Source: Fragum whitleyi
Taxonomy: Eukaryota; Mollusca; Bivalvia; Cardiida; Cardiidae
Assembly (NCBI GenBank): GCA_948146395.1
Contig: OX411555.1
Span: forward strand, 58,528,187 to 58,592,186
Reading direction: 5' to 3'
Length of the DNA stretch: 64,000 nt
How positions within the stretch are numbered: the first letter of the stretch is position 1; every line of letters starts with the position of its first letter. Shown piece after piece: positions 22,690 to 33,974 of the stretch. A program made the position numbers and the translations under genes. The notes under the pieces were generated by a model. The model searched no databases. It was not told the origin of the DNA and saw only the letters and a list, made by a program, of their open reading frames with translations.

Positions 22690-22905
22690 CATTAAACATA
22701 TAAGTACGAGTATATATATATACATACATATACATATGTACACACAAACACAAATATATATACAAACATGCATGTGTTTACATACATTCATTGGTAGATA
22801 CATTAATACATACATGAATACATACATACAAGAATAATTTCATGATTACATACATACATGAATACAAACATACATGCATGATACATACATTCATACATAC
22901 CACAA
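22690..22905 (+). repeat. Degenerate (TACA)n microsatellite
   Basis: Interrupted TACA/TATA/CACA units with ACAAACAAAC stretches. It lies inside the CACAGTG-ended element. Confidence 0.9.
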
Positions 22906-23319
22906 CAAAAGCCAACAAAACTCACATCAAAGGCCACTACGCGATTTCGAATAGTCAACTTGTTTTTCAGGTCTTAAGAATACATAAACCTATGAATTAA
23001 GATAAACTAGTACACCTTGACAGGTCTGGTGGAATATGAGGCTTTGAAAAATGCCTACGGGGCCGATGAAAGCAGATTCCTTCGTAATGTTATACAAACG
23101 AATAAACGGTATTTCGGTGCACTTTGGGGCTTCGAGTGGGCATGCTAATCGACATGGTTTTAATAAATTCAATATATAGTATTTTATAAGACTTAATCTA
23201 AACAGTCATATAGGGAGTGCAAAACCTTTTTGATTGTATATACGAAAATTGTATCTTCAATTGACTAAAAGAAATTTACAATGTTACGGGATTTTTTCAG
23301 ACAAGCGGATAGAGATTTG

Positions 23320-23400
23320 TCACTAACAAATATCAAAGCTTGCCGAGACGGGGATGAACACATAATCCGAGGAATGACAACACGCTCTTAATCAACTTAC
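23320..23400 (-). repeat. tRNA-like relic
   Basis: On the minus strand GCCGAGCCCGGTAAGTTGATT opens and CCGTCTCGGCA closes, so six acceptor-like pairs form. A TTGTCAT loop sits where an anticodon would be. D and T arms are poor, so I call it a relic or SINE head, not a tRNA gene. Confidence 0.3.
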
Positions 23401-23756
23401 CGGGCTCGGCTACTTCAGGACTTACATAAATAACCCATATCCACATACAAAACACATTTATAAGCACACATGAATTCTATTTCTAAGTCGAATAATTAGC
23501 TATTAAATATTCATGTAAATACACAAATGCACGTAAATATATGGTCAGGGTGATTCATAAATCTGCTTTACTTTCCAAATCATGGTTTGACTTCAATTTT
23601 CAACTACTTTTAGATGGGTGAACATATCACAATTTAATTTGACAAGTATAATGGAAACATGTTGTCATCATGTCATCAAATATATGTCATAAGTTGATCC
23701 TTTTTTTCATGAAAGTACTCTAAAAGCAAAAGGTTACTGAAATTGTTTATATTTTT

Positions 23757-24433
23757 AAGCTCATCTGAGCACGAAATGCTCAAGATGATATTTTTTGGTA
23801 AGGTGGAATGCCCGTCCTCCATCGTCTGTCGTCCGTCGTGGGTCGTCATTATTTACCTTGTATGCACTCCAGAGTCAACATTTTTTGCCCGATCAACCTG
23901 AACTTTGGTCAGAGTGATTATCTTGATAAATTCTCAGACGAGTTCGAAGTTGGGTCAATTGGGGTTATAAATTAGATCAAGGGGTAAAATCTTAGAAAAA
24001 ACTTTGTCGTATTTTTTGCCTGAGCATCCTGAAATTGTCCGATCAACCAGAAATTTTGTAATAGTGATTGTCTTGATAAAATCTCGGATGACTTTAGAAT
24101 TGGGTCAAGTAGGATCAAAAACTAGATTACGGTTTCAAAACCTTGTATGCACTCTAGATGTCACATGTATGCTCTATAGTGGCTACATTTTTAGTCTGAT
24201 TAACCTGAAGTTTGCTTAGAATTATAGTCTTGACGATTTCTTCAAATGAGTTCAAAATTGGGTCTGCTTGGAAAACGTAAGTTACAGGGTCATTCCCTGA
24301 GAAAAAAATTGTATGCATTCAAGTGGCCCAATCAACCTGAAAATTGACTAAAACATTTTCAAAACCTTCTTTAAACGAGTTTTCGACAGTTCTCTCAGCT
24401 GACCGATTAAAAGCCACTATGGACCTCTTGTTT
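23757..24433 (+). repeat. Hairpin-headed tandem-repeat element, family D
   Basis: The head is TAAGCTCATCTGAGCACGAA with a hairpin TGAGCACGAAATGCTCA and a GTCGTCCGTCGTGGGTCGTC tract. Three to four diverged units follow, with CCGATCAACCTGAA, TCTTGATAAATTCTC and AATTGGGTCAA. It ends CTATGGACCTCTTGTTT. Sequence differs from families A-C but the plan is the same. Confidence 0.7.
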
Positions 24434-26214
24434 AAAGCCATTCTCCTGTTATAAGAATAAAAGAAATGCAAAAACACTTCCTAACTGATACTAGTATGAA
24501 GAATTCAAATGAACTCAAAAATTTCGATTCTATGCGAACCACATTACCACACAAATGCGTGTCACTGCCATCGCAAGGACTTAAAAAATTACTTGATATT
24601 GTTATATCACAAAATGGACGTCATATCGATTACGAAATTCAATGGTCGTGAGCTTGACATAGATCGGAAGAGTCAAAAACCGACGGTGGAGGGGTTGTTG
24701 AATTTAGCCGGCTGTAAAATCCATATTATACATGTATGTGGTAAAAGTAAAACTGTGACAAAAAGATGGTTGACATATGCTTTTAAACCAATCAAAAGAA
24801 TTTGCACTATATTTCTGCTTAAAAAAAGAGAGTCTTGGTGTGGCTATTATTTTCCTTGCACTTGCTTCTCAAATTTTAATTTTAATTTCGCGTAAAGCGG
24901 CTTGCTTTTCAGCGTAGTTTGCGACCTTCAAATTTCTGTGATTTATAATTGAACACTAATTTCATGTTTTGATTTAAATAAATGTGCTTTGTTATAAGAT
25001 GTAAGTTTCGTTATCTCAGAAAAATCTATCTTTCATTGCAGGTTGATTTTTATTTGATTCCGTGCCTTTATTGATGGAGTGGTGTGCTGTAGCCGTACGA
25101 TTTAGCCGATTTCTGCAGTCTTGGACCAGGGAACATTTTATAAATGGTATTGTGTTACATCGCAATACAAACTTTTTAATGTCCGTGCTAGCAATTCGTA
25201 AAGATACAAAATATATCTTTTTTATACAATAGAATTAAGCCTTTTGAAACTGTAGCAGATATTATGAAGCCCTCTGTACATGTATACCAAGAAAAAAGGT
25301 AATAGCAAGTACACCACCTTCTCTGTGTAGTGCAAAAATATAGGTAAAGGGGTACAACTCTTAAAAAATGCTTTCAGAGTTACCCCTCTTATTTGTCTGG
25401 CGGCTAGCTCTTGTGATGGTTAACGCACCTGTCAATTTTTTTAGAATATAACTTCAATGATGAGATGTGACGAGGTTAATGTTTATCACGCTGGCGCCAA
25501 ACGCCTGCCCAAACGCCTATGCCAAATCGAACGACTTCAAGGTGATAACAATACATCGGGCGTCCTCCGAAACAGCCGAGCAATTTTTGCTCCTACGTCG
25601 CTCTCAGCACAAGTCAGGTAACAGATTCCTTAGCATTTCAAAACAAACAACCTTTTTGCCCGAAAGGTTCATCTTCTAATAAATTAATCTATAAATACAG
25701 GTTAATCAATCTTTCGTCAGTCGCCTATATTGAAGCTGTATTTCTTACATTTTACTAATCTATCGGTTATCTTCCGACCAATGCGTATGATTCAAACATT
25801 TGAATGTGTTTTATTAATCTTTATTTTTGTTTTTGTAAATATACGAAACAAAACACATTTTAAAACTGAAAACGGCTAGGTTTCAATTCCTACAACCTTC
25901 ATTTTGCAAATGGTAATGTCCTATGAAAAAAAGTTCCAAAGATGATACGTGCCTAGTTAGAATTGAAAGGAAGAATCACATCGTTCATAGAAGATAATGT
26001 GATTGTGTGTGGTTTTCATAAAAAATGTGGCAAAGAATCAATATGAAATATGTTTCTGAAATAGAAAGTCACGGTTAACTTTTCTGTATCTGTCAAAAGT
26101 ACAGTATGCCTCAGATCTCACCTTCACTTCATATTTCATTAAACTAGCCGTTTATTTTAGTAAATATTTCCATGAATCGGCTAAGCTAATCGTTCAGTGT
26201 CTTCAAGCCATTTA
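24434..26214. other. Transposon interior, no recognisable transposase
   Basis: The frames at 24466-24651 and 24509-24895 overlap on the same strand and neither resembles a known family. Near 25468-25590 a fragment (GACTTCAAGGTGATAACAATACAT...CGAAACAGCCGAGC) resembles the GAC-rich dispersed repeat tail. Confidence 0.4.
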
Positions 26215-26676
26215 ACAGCTAATGATGGTAAATTTTGACAGCTAGTTGTACAGTGAACATATTGGGGTGCCTTGATATAATGTTGTTTATTTTCATAAAT
26301 ACAAAACGGATCGGTCGCATGGATGTATTTTCTTGAAGATAATTGATTATTTTGTAATTGAATACAATCAGAAAAGGATTTGATGCGTTTCCAATTCGAA
26401 AAAATAGAAAAGAACAAGCAGTGAAGGCGGTCGACGAAGGCAAACGCCAGTGATTGATCTCAATTTCACAAATACGTGTTTGTTTGGTGTCATGATCGTA
26501 GCATAAACTTAAGAAAACATGTCTTACCTTTATTTTAAAAAATGTTCCTGATGATTCTGCCCCGTCATTTTAACACAATTATGAATTTATTTAAAGTTGT
26601 AGACCGCAGCTAACTGATTAGCGACGTACAGTCATCGCAGCTTCCGATTTGCGAATCTGTACGTTGGTCCACTGTG
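26215..26676 (-). repeat. Right terminal inverted repeat
   Basis: Reverse complement of the left arm, sharing the blocks listed there, including the GGTAAGA splice-donor-like motif (minus strand, within 26521-26540). Confidence 0.8.
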
Positions 26677-26681
26677 TAGTT
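26677..26681. repeat. Target-site duplication TAGTT, right
   Basis: Directly follows CCACTGTG and matches 21200-21204. Confidence 0.8.
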
Positions 26682-26811
26682 CCGCCCCTTGAGATCCTTA
26701 TAGACACACCCCTTAAATATATCAGCGTTATTTATTTTCAAAATATCTACTCATGGGCATGAAACAAAGAGAAAACAGTCTAAAGGGGTACATGAACGGC
26801 GTTACCCTTTC

Positions 26812-27027
26812 CTACTTTACAAAATTTTGGACCTGTCCAAATTCAAAGGTTTTGCAGAGGAAAATTTAAAGTGGATTTAATTTGAAAAATAACCATTCAG
26901 TAGGGTAGAAAATAGTGTTGGAAAAGAAGAAATTGCTTTTCAGAAGCAATTTCTTCTTTTTCATAATGTTTCTCAATCATAAAATCACAGGCACGTAAAA
27001 AGCAGGGATTAAACAGCAAAGGGTTAA
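26812..27027. repeat. piggyBac-like MITE (AACCCTTT ends), copy 1
   Basis: Left end TTACCCTTTCC (one A short of TTAA), right end GCAAAGGGTTAA. It holds an internal hairpin AAGAAATTGCTTTT/AGAAGCAATTTCTTC. It is the reverse complement of the copy at 27737-27963. Confidence 0.7.
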
Positions 27028-27736
27028 CTATCGTAACTAAAGCTTATTCAAGTTGTAGATACGCATTTAAGACGCCCATCCACGAAAATGGCACAAAATC
27101 TTGGGTTTAAACATCCATCTCTATAAAAATGGATGACGATTGGTTACTCTATTTGCAGCTTAATTTCTACTCACAAAATAAAAATGAATTCATTATAACA
27201 AAATAGCCCTTTGAACATTTTCTTATATTTTTCAGGAAATTTGAATTAGGCCGAAAAGGATTTGTCTTGTCAATGAAATGAAAAAAAATGTCTCATGACT
27301 CATGTGATAAAATATCTTTTCCTTTGAAAAACAAAGACTCGACTTACATAGTATTTGCATTTTAGCAAGACTTTTTAAACAACTATTCCAAATTACCAAA
27401 ATCAATTTTGTTCGTACGTTCAATACGGTTTCTTTTGGCTAGCCTTGGTGGCGATGCCTATATCATGCTTGATATAACCCGAGAAATATTGAACACCCCC
27501 CCCCCCCTGAAAAAAGAACATTTATTCTTTCATTCCAGCTAACATGTAATTAAGTACAACCTATGGGGTTTAATTACAGTTGATCGTTATTTGAGACATA
27601 AATGAGTTTATCTAACAGAACCCATATGAATAATTGAAAAATTCCAAAGCTTAATTATTTCAATCTAGCTTTTCGATTAAAATATCCTTGTTCCATAAAG
27701 ATAAAGTCTTTCAAATTCATTTGATATCGTTTTCGA
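27028..27736. other. Intergenic, nothing recognised
   Basis: No gene seen. A C run of about 12 bases occurs near 27499. Confidence 0.4.
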
Positions 27737-27963
27737 TTAACCCTTTGCCGTTTAATGCCTGCTTTTTACGTGCCTGTGATTTTGTGATTAAGAAAAAAAT
27801 GTGAAAAAGAGGAAAAAGCTTCTGACAAGCAATTTCTTCTTTTTCCACACTATTTTCTCCCCTACTGAATGGTTATTTTTCAAATTAAATCCACTTTAAA
27901 TTTTCGTCTGCAAAACCTTTAAATTTGGACAGGTCCAAACTTTTAAAAACGGGAAAGGGTTAA
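27737..27963. repeat. piggyBac-like MITE (AACCCTTT ends), copy 2
   Basis: 227 bp: TTAACCCTTTGCCG at the left and CGGGAAAGGGTTAA at the right, with TTAA on both sides. CCCTTT termini at TTAA are typical of piggyBac-mobilised elements. Too short to encode a transposase. Confidence 0.75.
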
Positions 27964-28627
27964 ATTTATAATATGAAAGCTCTTCCAAGCAGGAGTGCGA
28001 CTCGGTATTGTTTTCATTTGTCAGATGTTTTATCAGTCCTTCTATTCTTCCGTCAAACATTTCTTTGAAGATACATGTTTTACCTTTAAGAAGCTTGCAT
28101 AATTAGTCTATTTGCATCGAGTTGTCTAAAAATAACAAGTGGATAAGTTTTAAACAACATGGGTAAGTTCATTTCGGACTCGGTTTCGACCCGAGTTAAC
28201 CGGGTTTCCATCAGAACGACCTCGGTTTCGACACTAGTGATGCCATTTTAACCTTTTAACCTCGACGCTTCTGATCCTGGGTCAGGCCGGTGTTACTTGG
28301 GTTCCAAAATGGCGTCGAAAATAGAGCACAACAATTCCATTACATAAAACAAATCTTCTCTTTTACTTTAAACGACTAATACTTTTTTCTTATTTTATAA
28401 AGTATTTTGCACGAGTTAATCACATTTCTTAATGGGATAACGATATTTCAAGGTTAATTAATTATTGGAGCGGTAAAAGTGAAGTTTGTTTACTACCACC
28501 AGTGGGTAACTCCGTTCACACGAATGCCCTTTCTGCGCATGCATATTACAGTCAATTTTAGATTATTACATCATCTGACGCGACTCCCGGGCTGCTATTT
28601 GAATTCCCCCCATGTATTATCCACGAT
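27964..28627. other. Intergenic, nothing recognised
   Basis: No gene seen. CTCGGTTTCGAC occurs twice (near 28178 and 28231), separated by about 50 bases. Confidence 0.35.
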
Positions 28628-28995
28628 TTTTCCCCTGGCCGGGCGGAGCCCAAGTAACGGGTCGATGCACTTAAGGTTAAGGTAAATCAGCTTTTATTCA
28701 TTATTATTTACTTCTAAAAATAGTCGACATAATTATCTTTGGACCGTAAAGCGTAGGTTGGTAACCAAACCCTCGTAACTTCAGCTTGTCCAAGCTGAAG
28801 TTACGGGGCTTTGGTAACCCAACGAAATGTGTTCACTTTCTTTATGCACGTGAATCCTCTTGGTTTTAGGCTACAGTTATCTTCACGCGTTCCCGACTAT
28901 TGCCGACTAACTTTTCAATGAACCCAAAATATTTAAAAGTTAACTCTCCAAATTACGTCACGGCAAAGCTACGCCATGCCAGTTCATTAATAACG
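28628..28995 (+). repeat. GC-ended foldback MITE, copy 2
   Basis: Starts CCCCTGGCCGGGCGGAGCCC and ends CGTCACGGCAAAGCTACGCC followed by ATGCCAGTTCATTAA. The central hairpin CTTCAGCTTGTCCAAGCTGAAG is intact. It matches 13095-13447 in reverse. Confidence 0.7.
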
Positions 28996-29140
28996 CAGAG
29001 TATTTTCACTGCAAATCAGATTTGTTAATTCATATGAAACAACAAACCTGATTCGACGAAAATAACTTCCGGTGTAAATTTCAACTTATGGTACCATTCT
29101 AGGGTATTAATGGCAATCTGATATCACACACTCGAATTGT

Positions 29141-29400
29141 CAGCCAGATAAGCTTAGTCGGTATAGCACCGGACTTCAAAACAATTGAAGGTCGATCGCC
29201 TGGTTTCGATTCCCGAGCTGACACGCAAACAATCTTATTGTCCTTCGGATGACGTTAAACCGAGGTCCCGTGAGACGGTATTTACACAAACCGTGGCGGA
29301 TCTCAGCAGTAGGTGCGTCATGTATCCTTTCACTATCCCTCGTAACAACCAGCGTCACTCATATGGGCATATGCTTCGGTAGAGACAATAAATAGACGAG
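29141..29400 (+). repeat. tRNA-derived SINE family 2, copy 1
   Basis: The tRNA-like head CAGCCAGATAAGCTTAGTCGG...TTTCGATTCCCGAGCTGAC carries recognisable A- and B-box promoters. The body has TTGTCCTTCGGATGACG, GAGGTCCCGTGAGACGG, GGCGGATCTCAGCAGTAG and CATATGGGCATATGCTTCGG. The same blocks occur at 62036-62330 and, inverted, at 62490-62797. Confidence 0.8.
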
Positions 29401-29430
29401 AAAAAGACACTTAAATTTTTCGAGATATCA

Positions 29431-29718
29431 CAGAGCCGCCGTCATAGCGCATTTGATTGTGCGTCGGACTGTCAATCTAGAGGTCCCGGGTTCTATCCCC
29501 GACGGCGGCACTCATTCCGTTAGTTTCCGACTATTAGGCCCTCACCATGTAGATAATCGTAGACCTATGTGAGATGGTAGCTGGAAGCTATGAAATGGTG
29601 TGATAGTTGTACTGGTGAGAGAAATACCAGTAATTCATTGTTAGGTGCTCTAGCCGCCGCGATATAACAGAAAAAAATGTTGAAAGCGACGTAAAACTCC
29701 ACACAACCAACCAACCAA
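29431..29718 (+). repeat. tRNA-derived SINE family 1, full length
   Basis: The head has complementary acceptor-like ends GCCGCCG...CGGCGGCA and a B box GGGTTCTATCCCC. The body follows in the usual order to GTTGAAAGCGACGTAAAACTC and ends in an (AACC)n tail. The family plan (tRNA head, central block, simple-repeat tail) is like molluscan V-type SINEs; the exact family name cannot be fixed by reading. Confidence 0.85.
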
Positions 29719-30070
29719 TCGAGAGGTCACAGAGACAATCGCAGTGGCAATGTTTCAAGTCGTTCAAGCCGAAAGTATAACCTCTAGAGTACACTATAGA
29801 TGTTGACGAACGGCTGACGACTGACGACGGACGACTGACGCCAAACACAGCTAGACCACAATAGATCATTTGTGATCAGAGGAGCTCATAAAAAAGTCAG
29901 TCATATATGTAATGGCGCTATAGCCAGCATCCCCGAAATGGTAGGCCCCAACTTTTCAAAACCTTTAGAAACAATTGAAGAGAAAGCCCTCGCAAGCACA
30001 TGTATTGGCCTCCTTATAAAAGTAAAACGATATTGTCATCGAAAAAGACAGAAAAGTTCAGGTAGACAAA
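29719..30070 (+). repeat. Dispersed repeat shared with 62325-63000
   Basis: GTCACAGAGACAATCGCAGTGG, ACTATAGATGTTGACGAAC, GATCAGAGGAGCTCATAAAAA and ATAAAAGTAAAACGATATTG recur in order at 62336-62980. Different SINEs interrupt each copy. Confidence 0.7.
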
Positions 30071-30190
30071 TCTGATGTAATTAAGCTTTCAATATTTATG
30101 TGTTATCTCCCTTTATTTATTTCATTTGCAGAGAGGTTGTAATTGCGCAAAGAAAAAAAAAAATCCCATTGTGAGTGGGACATTAAAAAT

Positions 30191-30433
30191 GTGTCCCGTC
30201 ACGCGAAAGTGCACCACATTGGAACTCCGTAAAATATTTTTTTTGAAAAGGAGATTATGCCAAGCATAGGTAAACCAGGGGTTGATTTCAAAAAGTCGTT
30301 CACGGGAAGTTAGATTCTAGATTGAGAAAATTGGCAAAGTGCGAACTGTTTCGGTCTAGTCAGACTGCGCAATCTAACTATCGTCGACACTTTACGCACT
30401 ACCAAGATGGTGCCTTTTCGCGTGACGGGTCAC
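30191..30433. repeat. GTGACGGGTCAC MITE, copy 1
   Basis: Ends GTGTCCCGTCACGCGAAA and TTTTCGCGTGACGGGTCAC. Inside is TCAGACTGCGCAATCTAAC, also present in 45603-45859. Confidence 0.75.
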
Positions 30434-30619
30434 AAATAATAAGACAGGGTGGAACCAAGCAGAGCATGTTCGGATTTGGCTTTTCAGTCCTATCCTAGAT
30501 TTCAGGAAATTTACAAAGTCTTTATATCCTAGCCTCATTCAGCACACTAGGTGCAAGAGTTAACAAACCCATTTTACAATCATTACTCGTAATTTTCCTG
30601 TTTTACCACAAACAATGTT

Positions 30620-30945
30620 GATATATATATAATACATACTTAGTGTATTATATGAAAAATAATATCTAACGAGGTTGGGAGAATTGATCATTGTCGAGGC
30701 TCTGCCGAGACAATTGTCAATTCTCACAACCGAGTTTGATATTTTTTTCATACAATACACTAAGAATGTATTATATTTATCTTATAACCTCTTTTTGTCT
30801 TGTTTTCGTCGATGTTTCTTACCGAAATGCAAGTTTCTAAAAATAACTGTATGATATTATTGTTCTAAAAATAACTATGTGATATCATAAAATATATCAT
30901 ACGGGTTGTTATCACACAGATATTTGTATAGTTATAAGATAAAAT
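30620..30945. repeat. Double-hairpin foldback element, copy 2
   Basis: Nearly the same sequence as 9808-10129 and 46808-47141, including GAGGCTCTGCCGAGAC at the first hairpin tip and GTTATAAGATAAA at the right end. Confidence 0.8.
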
Positions 30946-31259
30946 ATATTCTATGTAAGCAGATGCATATAATGGACAAAAGAGTTTACTACAGTCTTTA
31001 AAAGACAATATTGTTTGTTGAAAGTCATTTCATATTGAAGAATGAGAACTGTATATAGATTTTTCAAAGAATTTCTAAAACTTTTCACAGTCTTGTGGAC
31101 GGATTGATAAAGCTGATTCACTGAACAAGAGAGAATGAGAGACAAAAAAGAAAACATAACGAATTAATATTGGACAGAAAATAAGTGTAAAAAAGGGACA
31201 TACAATTTTTCCATGAGAAAGTTTCCCTATTCATCGATATAGTGATCGCATGCGTTAAA

Positions 31260-31765
31260 TCTCCTTCCTTCCTTACCTTTCCTTTCCTTTCCTTACCTAA
31301 CTTTACCTTACCTTTCCTTTCCTTTCCTTTCCTTCCTTCCTTCCTTCCTTTCCTTTCCCTTCCTTTCCTTTCCCTTCCTTCCTTCCTTCCTTCCTTCCTT
31401 CCTTCCTTCCTTCCTTCCTTCCTTCCTTCCTTCCTTCCTTCCTTCCTTCCTTCCTTCCTTCCTTCCTTCCTTCCTTCCTTTCTTCCTTCCTTCCTTCCTT
31501 CCTTCCTTCCTTCCTCCCTTCCTTCCTTCCTTCCCTCTCTCCTTCCTTCCTTCCTTCCTTCCTTCCTTCCTTCCTTCCTTCCTTCCTTCCTTCCTTCCTT
31601 CCTTCCTTCCTTCCTTCCTTCCTTCCTTTCTTCCTTCCTTCCTTCCTTCCTTCCTTCCTTCCTCCCTTCCTTCCTTCCTTCCCTCTCTCCCTCCTTCCTT
31701 CCTTCCTTCCTTCCTTCCTTCCTTCCTTCCTTCCTTCCTTCCTTCCTTCCTTCCTTCCTTCCTTC
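31260..31765 (+). repeat. (TTCC)n microsatellite, about 500 bp
   Basis: Long TTCC run with a few TTTCC, CTCCC and CTCTCTCC interruptions. The interruptions CTCCCTTCC...CCCTCTCTCC occur twice about 155 bp apart, so part of the array looks duplicated. The open frames on both strands (PSFL and KEGR repeats) are products of the repeat and are not genes. Confidence 0.97.
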
Positions 31766-31902
31766 ATTTATTCATTCATTCATTCATTCATAACATTCAT
31801 TCATTCATTCATTCATTCATTCATTCATTCATTCATTCATTCATTCATTCATTCATTCATTCATTCATTCATTCATTCATTCATTCATTCATTCATTCAT
31901 TT
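31766..31902 (+). repeat. (ATTC)n microsatellite
   Basis: Abuts the TTCC array and is interrupted once by ATAACATTC near 31790. Confidence 0.97.
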
Positions 31903-32024
31903 CTTCCCTCCCTCTCCCCATCCTTTATTTATCTATTCATTCATTTATTCATTTTTATTTATTTATTTATCCATTTATTCATCCGATTTGATTTCAAAGC
32001 CAAGTCCCTTCTATTTTACTTACT

Positions 32025-32303
32025 AGAAAGCGCAGTTGGTAGCGCGCCGGACTTCTAATCCAGGGGTCTATATTCGCACGGGTTCGATCCCCGGCCGCGG
32101 CACTTATCCTTTCCGACTATTTGTCTTCCACCAATGGGTAGATAATCGTAAACCTATGTGGAATAGCAACTGGAGGCTAGGAAAGGGATGTGGTGGTAGT
32201 ACTGGTGTGAGAAATACCAGGAATCCATCGTTAGGTGCTCCAGTCGTCGCGATATAACTGAGAGATTGTTGAAAGCGACGTAAAACCCCAATTCAAATCA
32301 AAA
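32025..32303 (+). repeat. tRNA-derived SINE family 1, full length
   Basis: Head GCGCAGTTGGTAGCGCGCC...GGACTTCTAATCC resembles tRNA-Arg (TCT anticodon). B box GGGTTCGATCCCCGG is intact but about a dozen extra bases precede it. The body runs to GTTGAAAGCGACGTAAAAC. Confidence 0.85.
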
Positions 32304-33210
32304 GTATTGTTTGTTTCCTTTTTTTTACCGATTTTCTGAAGAAGCCCTAGCTCCAAGTTTTCGACCTAACCACACTCAAGCAAAGGCTGATGATGGTACA
32401 TACTTGTCAGAATTTCTTTGAGTATTTTATTTTGAGATCGGTCACATATCGTCGCTGGTTGACTGAACCTCGAAACAAAGGATTAATTCAGCTATAGCCA
32501 CAAGGTTTTGATCGCTCCACCGAAATATCTAACACTGATTGTGCAAAAAATACCACTGCGATGTCCGTGACCGAAATAATGGTCAAGAGGTCCCGAGTTC
32601 GATTCAAATGTAGGAGCGATTACCGAACTTGCTTTTTTCATTGGCAAGCTCATTCTGCGCAAGTACTACTGACTTTTCTAAGAAACGGAATCGAGAGGGT
32701 TAATTCTTAGTTGGTAGAACTTTTCTCTCAATCGAACTGAAATGAATCTCTCAAGACTTTAGGATTGAATTGAACTTGAAAAGATAGTAACTAGAACATG
32801 AATAATCTGTAGTTGTCTGTCGCCCATTTCACGTGTCAGACGAAAATAAAACACCATTCGGATTGATTTGGATATCGTAATTCTGCAATTAGGGTGCAAG
32901 TAACGCACAGTTTTCCTGTTTTACAACAACTCTTTTTATGGTCTCCAGTACATAATTGGATCTCAAGTATATAGAAGGAAAATCTAAGTTTGTGATTTGG
33001 CTTGAAGATAAATAACCGTTGTCAGTCCCGGAATTTACCCTCTTTTGGTAGGAGATATAAGAAAAGATCAGCCTGCTTATGTATGAAGTCTTGTCGTAAT
33101 CTATACCACCTGAATTTTACTTTAAACCAGAAAGATTCTTGCAAAAGAAATTGTCATAATAAATGTACTGACTCACTATTATTGTTACCAGTGATTTCAG
33201 AATTTTCATG
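32304..33210. other. Intergenic, nothing recognised
   Basis: No gene. CAAGAGGTCCCGAGTTCGATTC near 32583 resembles a B box without a matching head. Confidence 0.4.
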
Positions 33211-33370
33211 TTAAGGTTGTGGACCCGTAATACTATCCGCAACGTGTCGCGAGAAATGAACTTGAACAGTGTTGACCGAGGTTTCCTAATGATTTTCATT
33301 AGGAAACCTCGGTCAACATAGTGAAAGATCATGAGCTCCGAAATGTTGCGGAACTATTACTTTAGTATTT
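33211..33370. repeat. Small foldback repeat (GACCGAGGTTTCC hairpin)
   Basis: GTTGACCGAGGTTTCCTAATGA is followed at once by TTTTCATTAGGAAACCTCGG, a tight perfect hairpin at about 33271-33318. Outer CCGTAATACTATCCGCAACG and GTTGCGGAACTATTACTTTA also pair. Relatives at 38868-38990 and 60425-60560. Confidence 0.7.
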
Positions 33371-33817
33371 AGTTTTATGCCTTCATAATATCATCAAATA
33401 TTCCCCTGGCCTTTTAAGTAACGGCGACAATTGTATACTGGCTTTATCACCTATAAAAAATAATCTTCTGCTCGAAACCAACTTACTGTAATTGAAAGGT
33501 TTATGGCAATAAGAGATCAATCCTGAACTTCTAAATGTTCATATCAGCAAAACATAACATAAGAACCCAGATGATGATGATCCTTATAGCAATACTACGT
33601 TTCTTTGTTCAATTTTTACAATTACATGTAGTATGACTTAAATTTGCTGGATACATGGCGCGTTGGCCTCTTGTTTCGAAATGCAATACATTGAACTCTG
33701 TTGAATCCAAACTCTTTTGTAACAATCACGAAATACCCATTACGTTTTTACGTTACATATGCAAATATGGCAAATGTAGACATACAGTATTAAACTTTAA
33801 CTTTGCAGCTTAATACA
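33371..33817. other. Intergenic; orphan right end of a hairpin-headed element
   Basis: GCGCGTTGGCCTCTTGTTT at about 33659-33677 matches the right end of the hairpin-headed families, but the rest of that element is not recognisable. Confidence 0.4.
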
Positions 33818-33915
33818 ATCCCGCGTTGAGGATGACAAAGTGGTGCAAACTGTTTGAAATTTTACCCGCTTTGCACGCAAGTGCACGTGCAAAGCGGGGT
33901 ATAATTTGTAACCCA
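33818..33915. repeat. CGCTTTGCACG hairpin MITE, left arm and stem
   Basis: CCCGCGTTGAGGATGACAAA then TACCCGCTTTGCACGCAAG and CACGTGCAAAGCGGGGTA. The right outer arm is missing. Confidence 0.65.
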
Positions 33916-33974
33916 ATTGTATGATATACATAGTCAAAAAAGTTTTGAACAGTTTTGTTAAAAATTAACTTTGT

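Larger units (their letters stand above)
21205..26676. mobile_element. 5.47 kb transposon with CACAGTG termini (RAG/Transib-like)
   Basis: The element starts CACAGTGGACCAACGTACAG and ends with its exact complement. The first 33 bases of both ends are identical, followed by one mismatch and 29 more identical bases; similarity then declines over about 460 bp. A perfect TAGTT duplication abuts both ends. A CACxxTG-type terminus with a 5 bp duplication is characteristic of the Transib/RAG-like transposase superfamily, and CACAGTG equals the V(D)J signal heptamer. I found no RAG1-like or Transib-like open frame inside, and no nonamer after a 12 or 23 base spacer. The interior holds a microsatellite and another repeat element, so this copy is non-autonomous or decayed. 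Alternatives such as hAT5 or CMC-type elements fit the ends less well. Confidence 0.7.

Noticed and set aside
24466..24895. Two overlapping frames inside the CACAGTG-ended element as transposase remnants
   Set aside because: Neither resembles a transposase, and they overlap in different frames on the same strand without splice sites I can support.
21205..26676. Encoded RAG1/RAG2-like or Transib transposase
   Set aside because: No frame above about 130 codons inside and no recognisable DDE core or zinc fingers; only the ends support the superfamily call.
31242..31793. Long open frames on both strands (183 and 154 codons)
   Set aside because: They only translate the TTCC repeat (PSFL and KEGR repeats) and have no independent coding signal.
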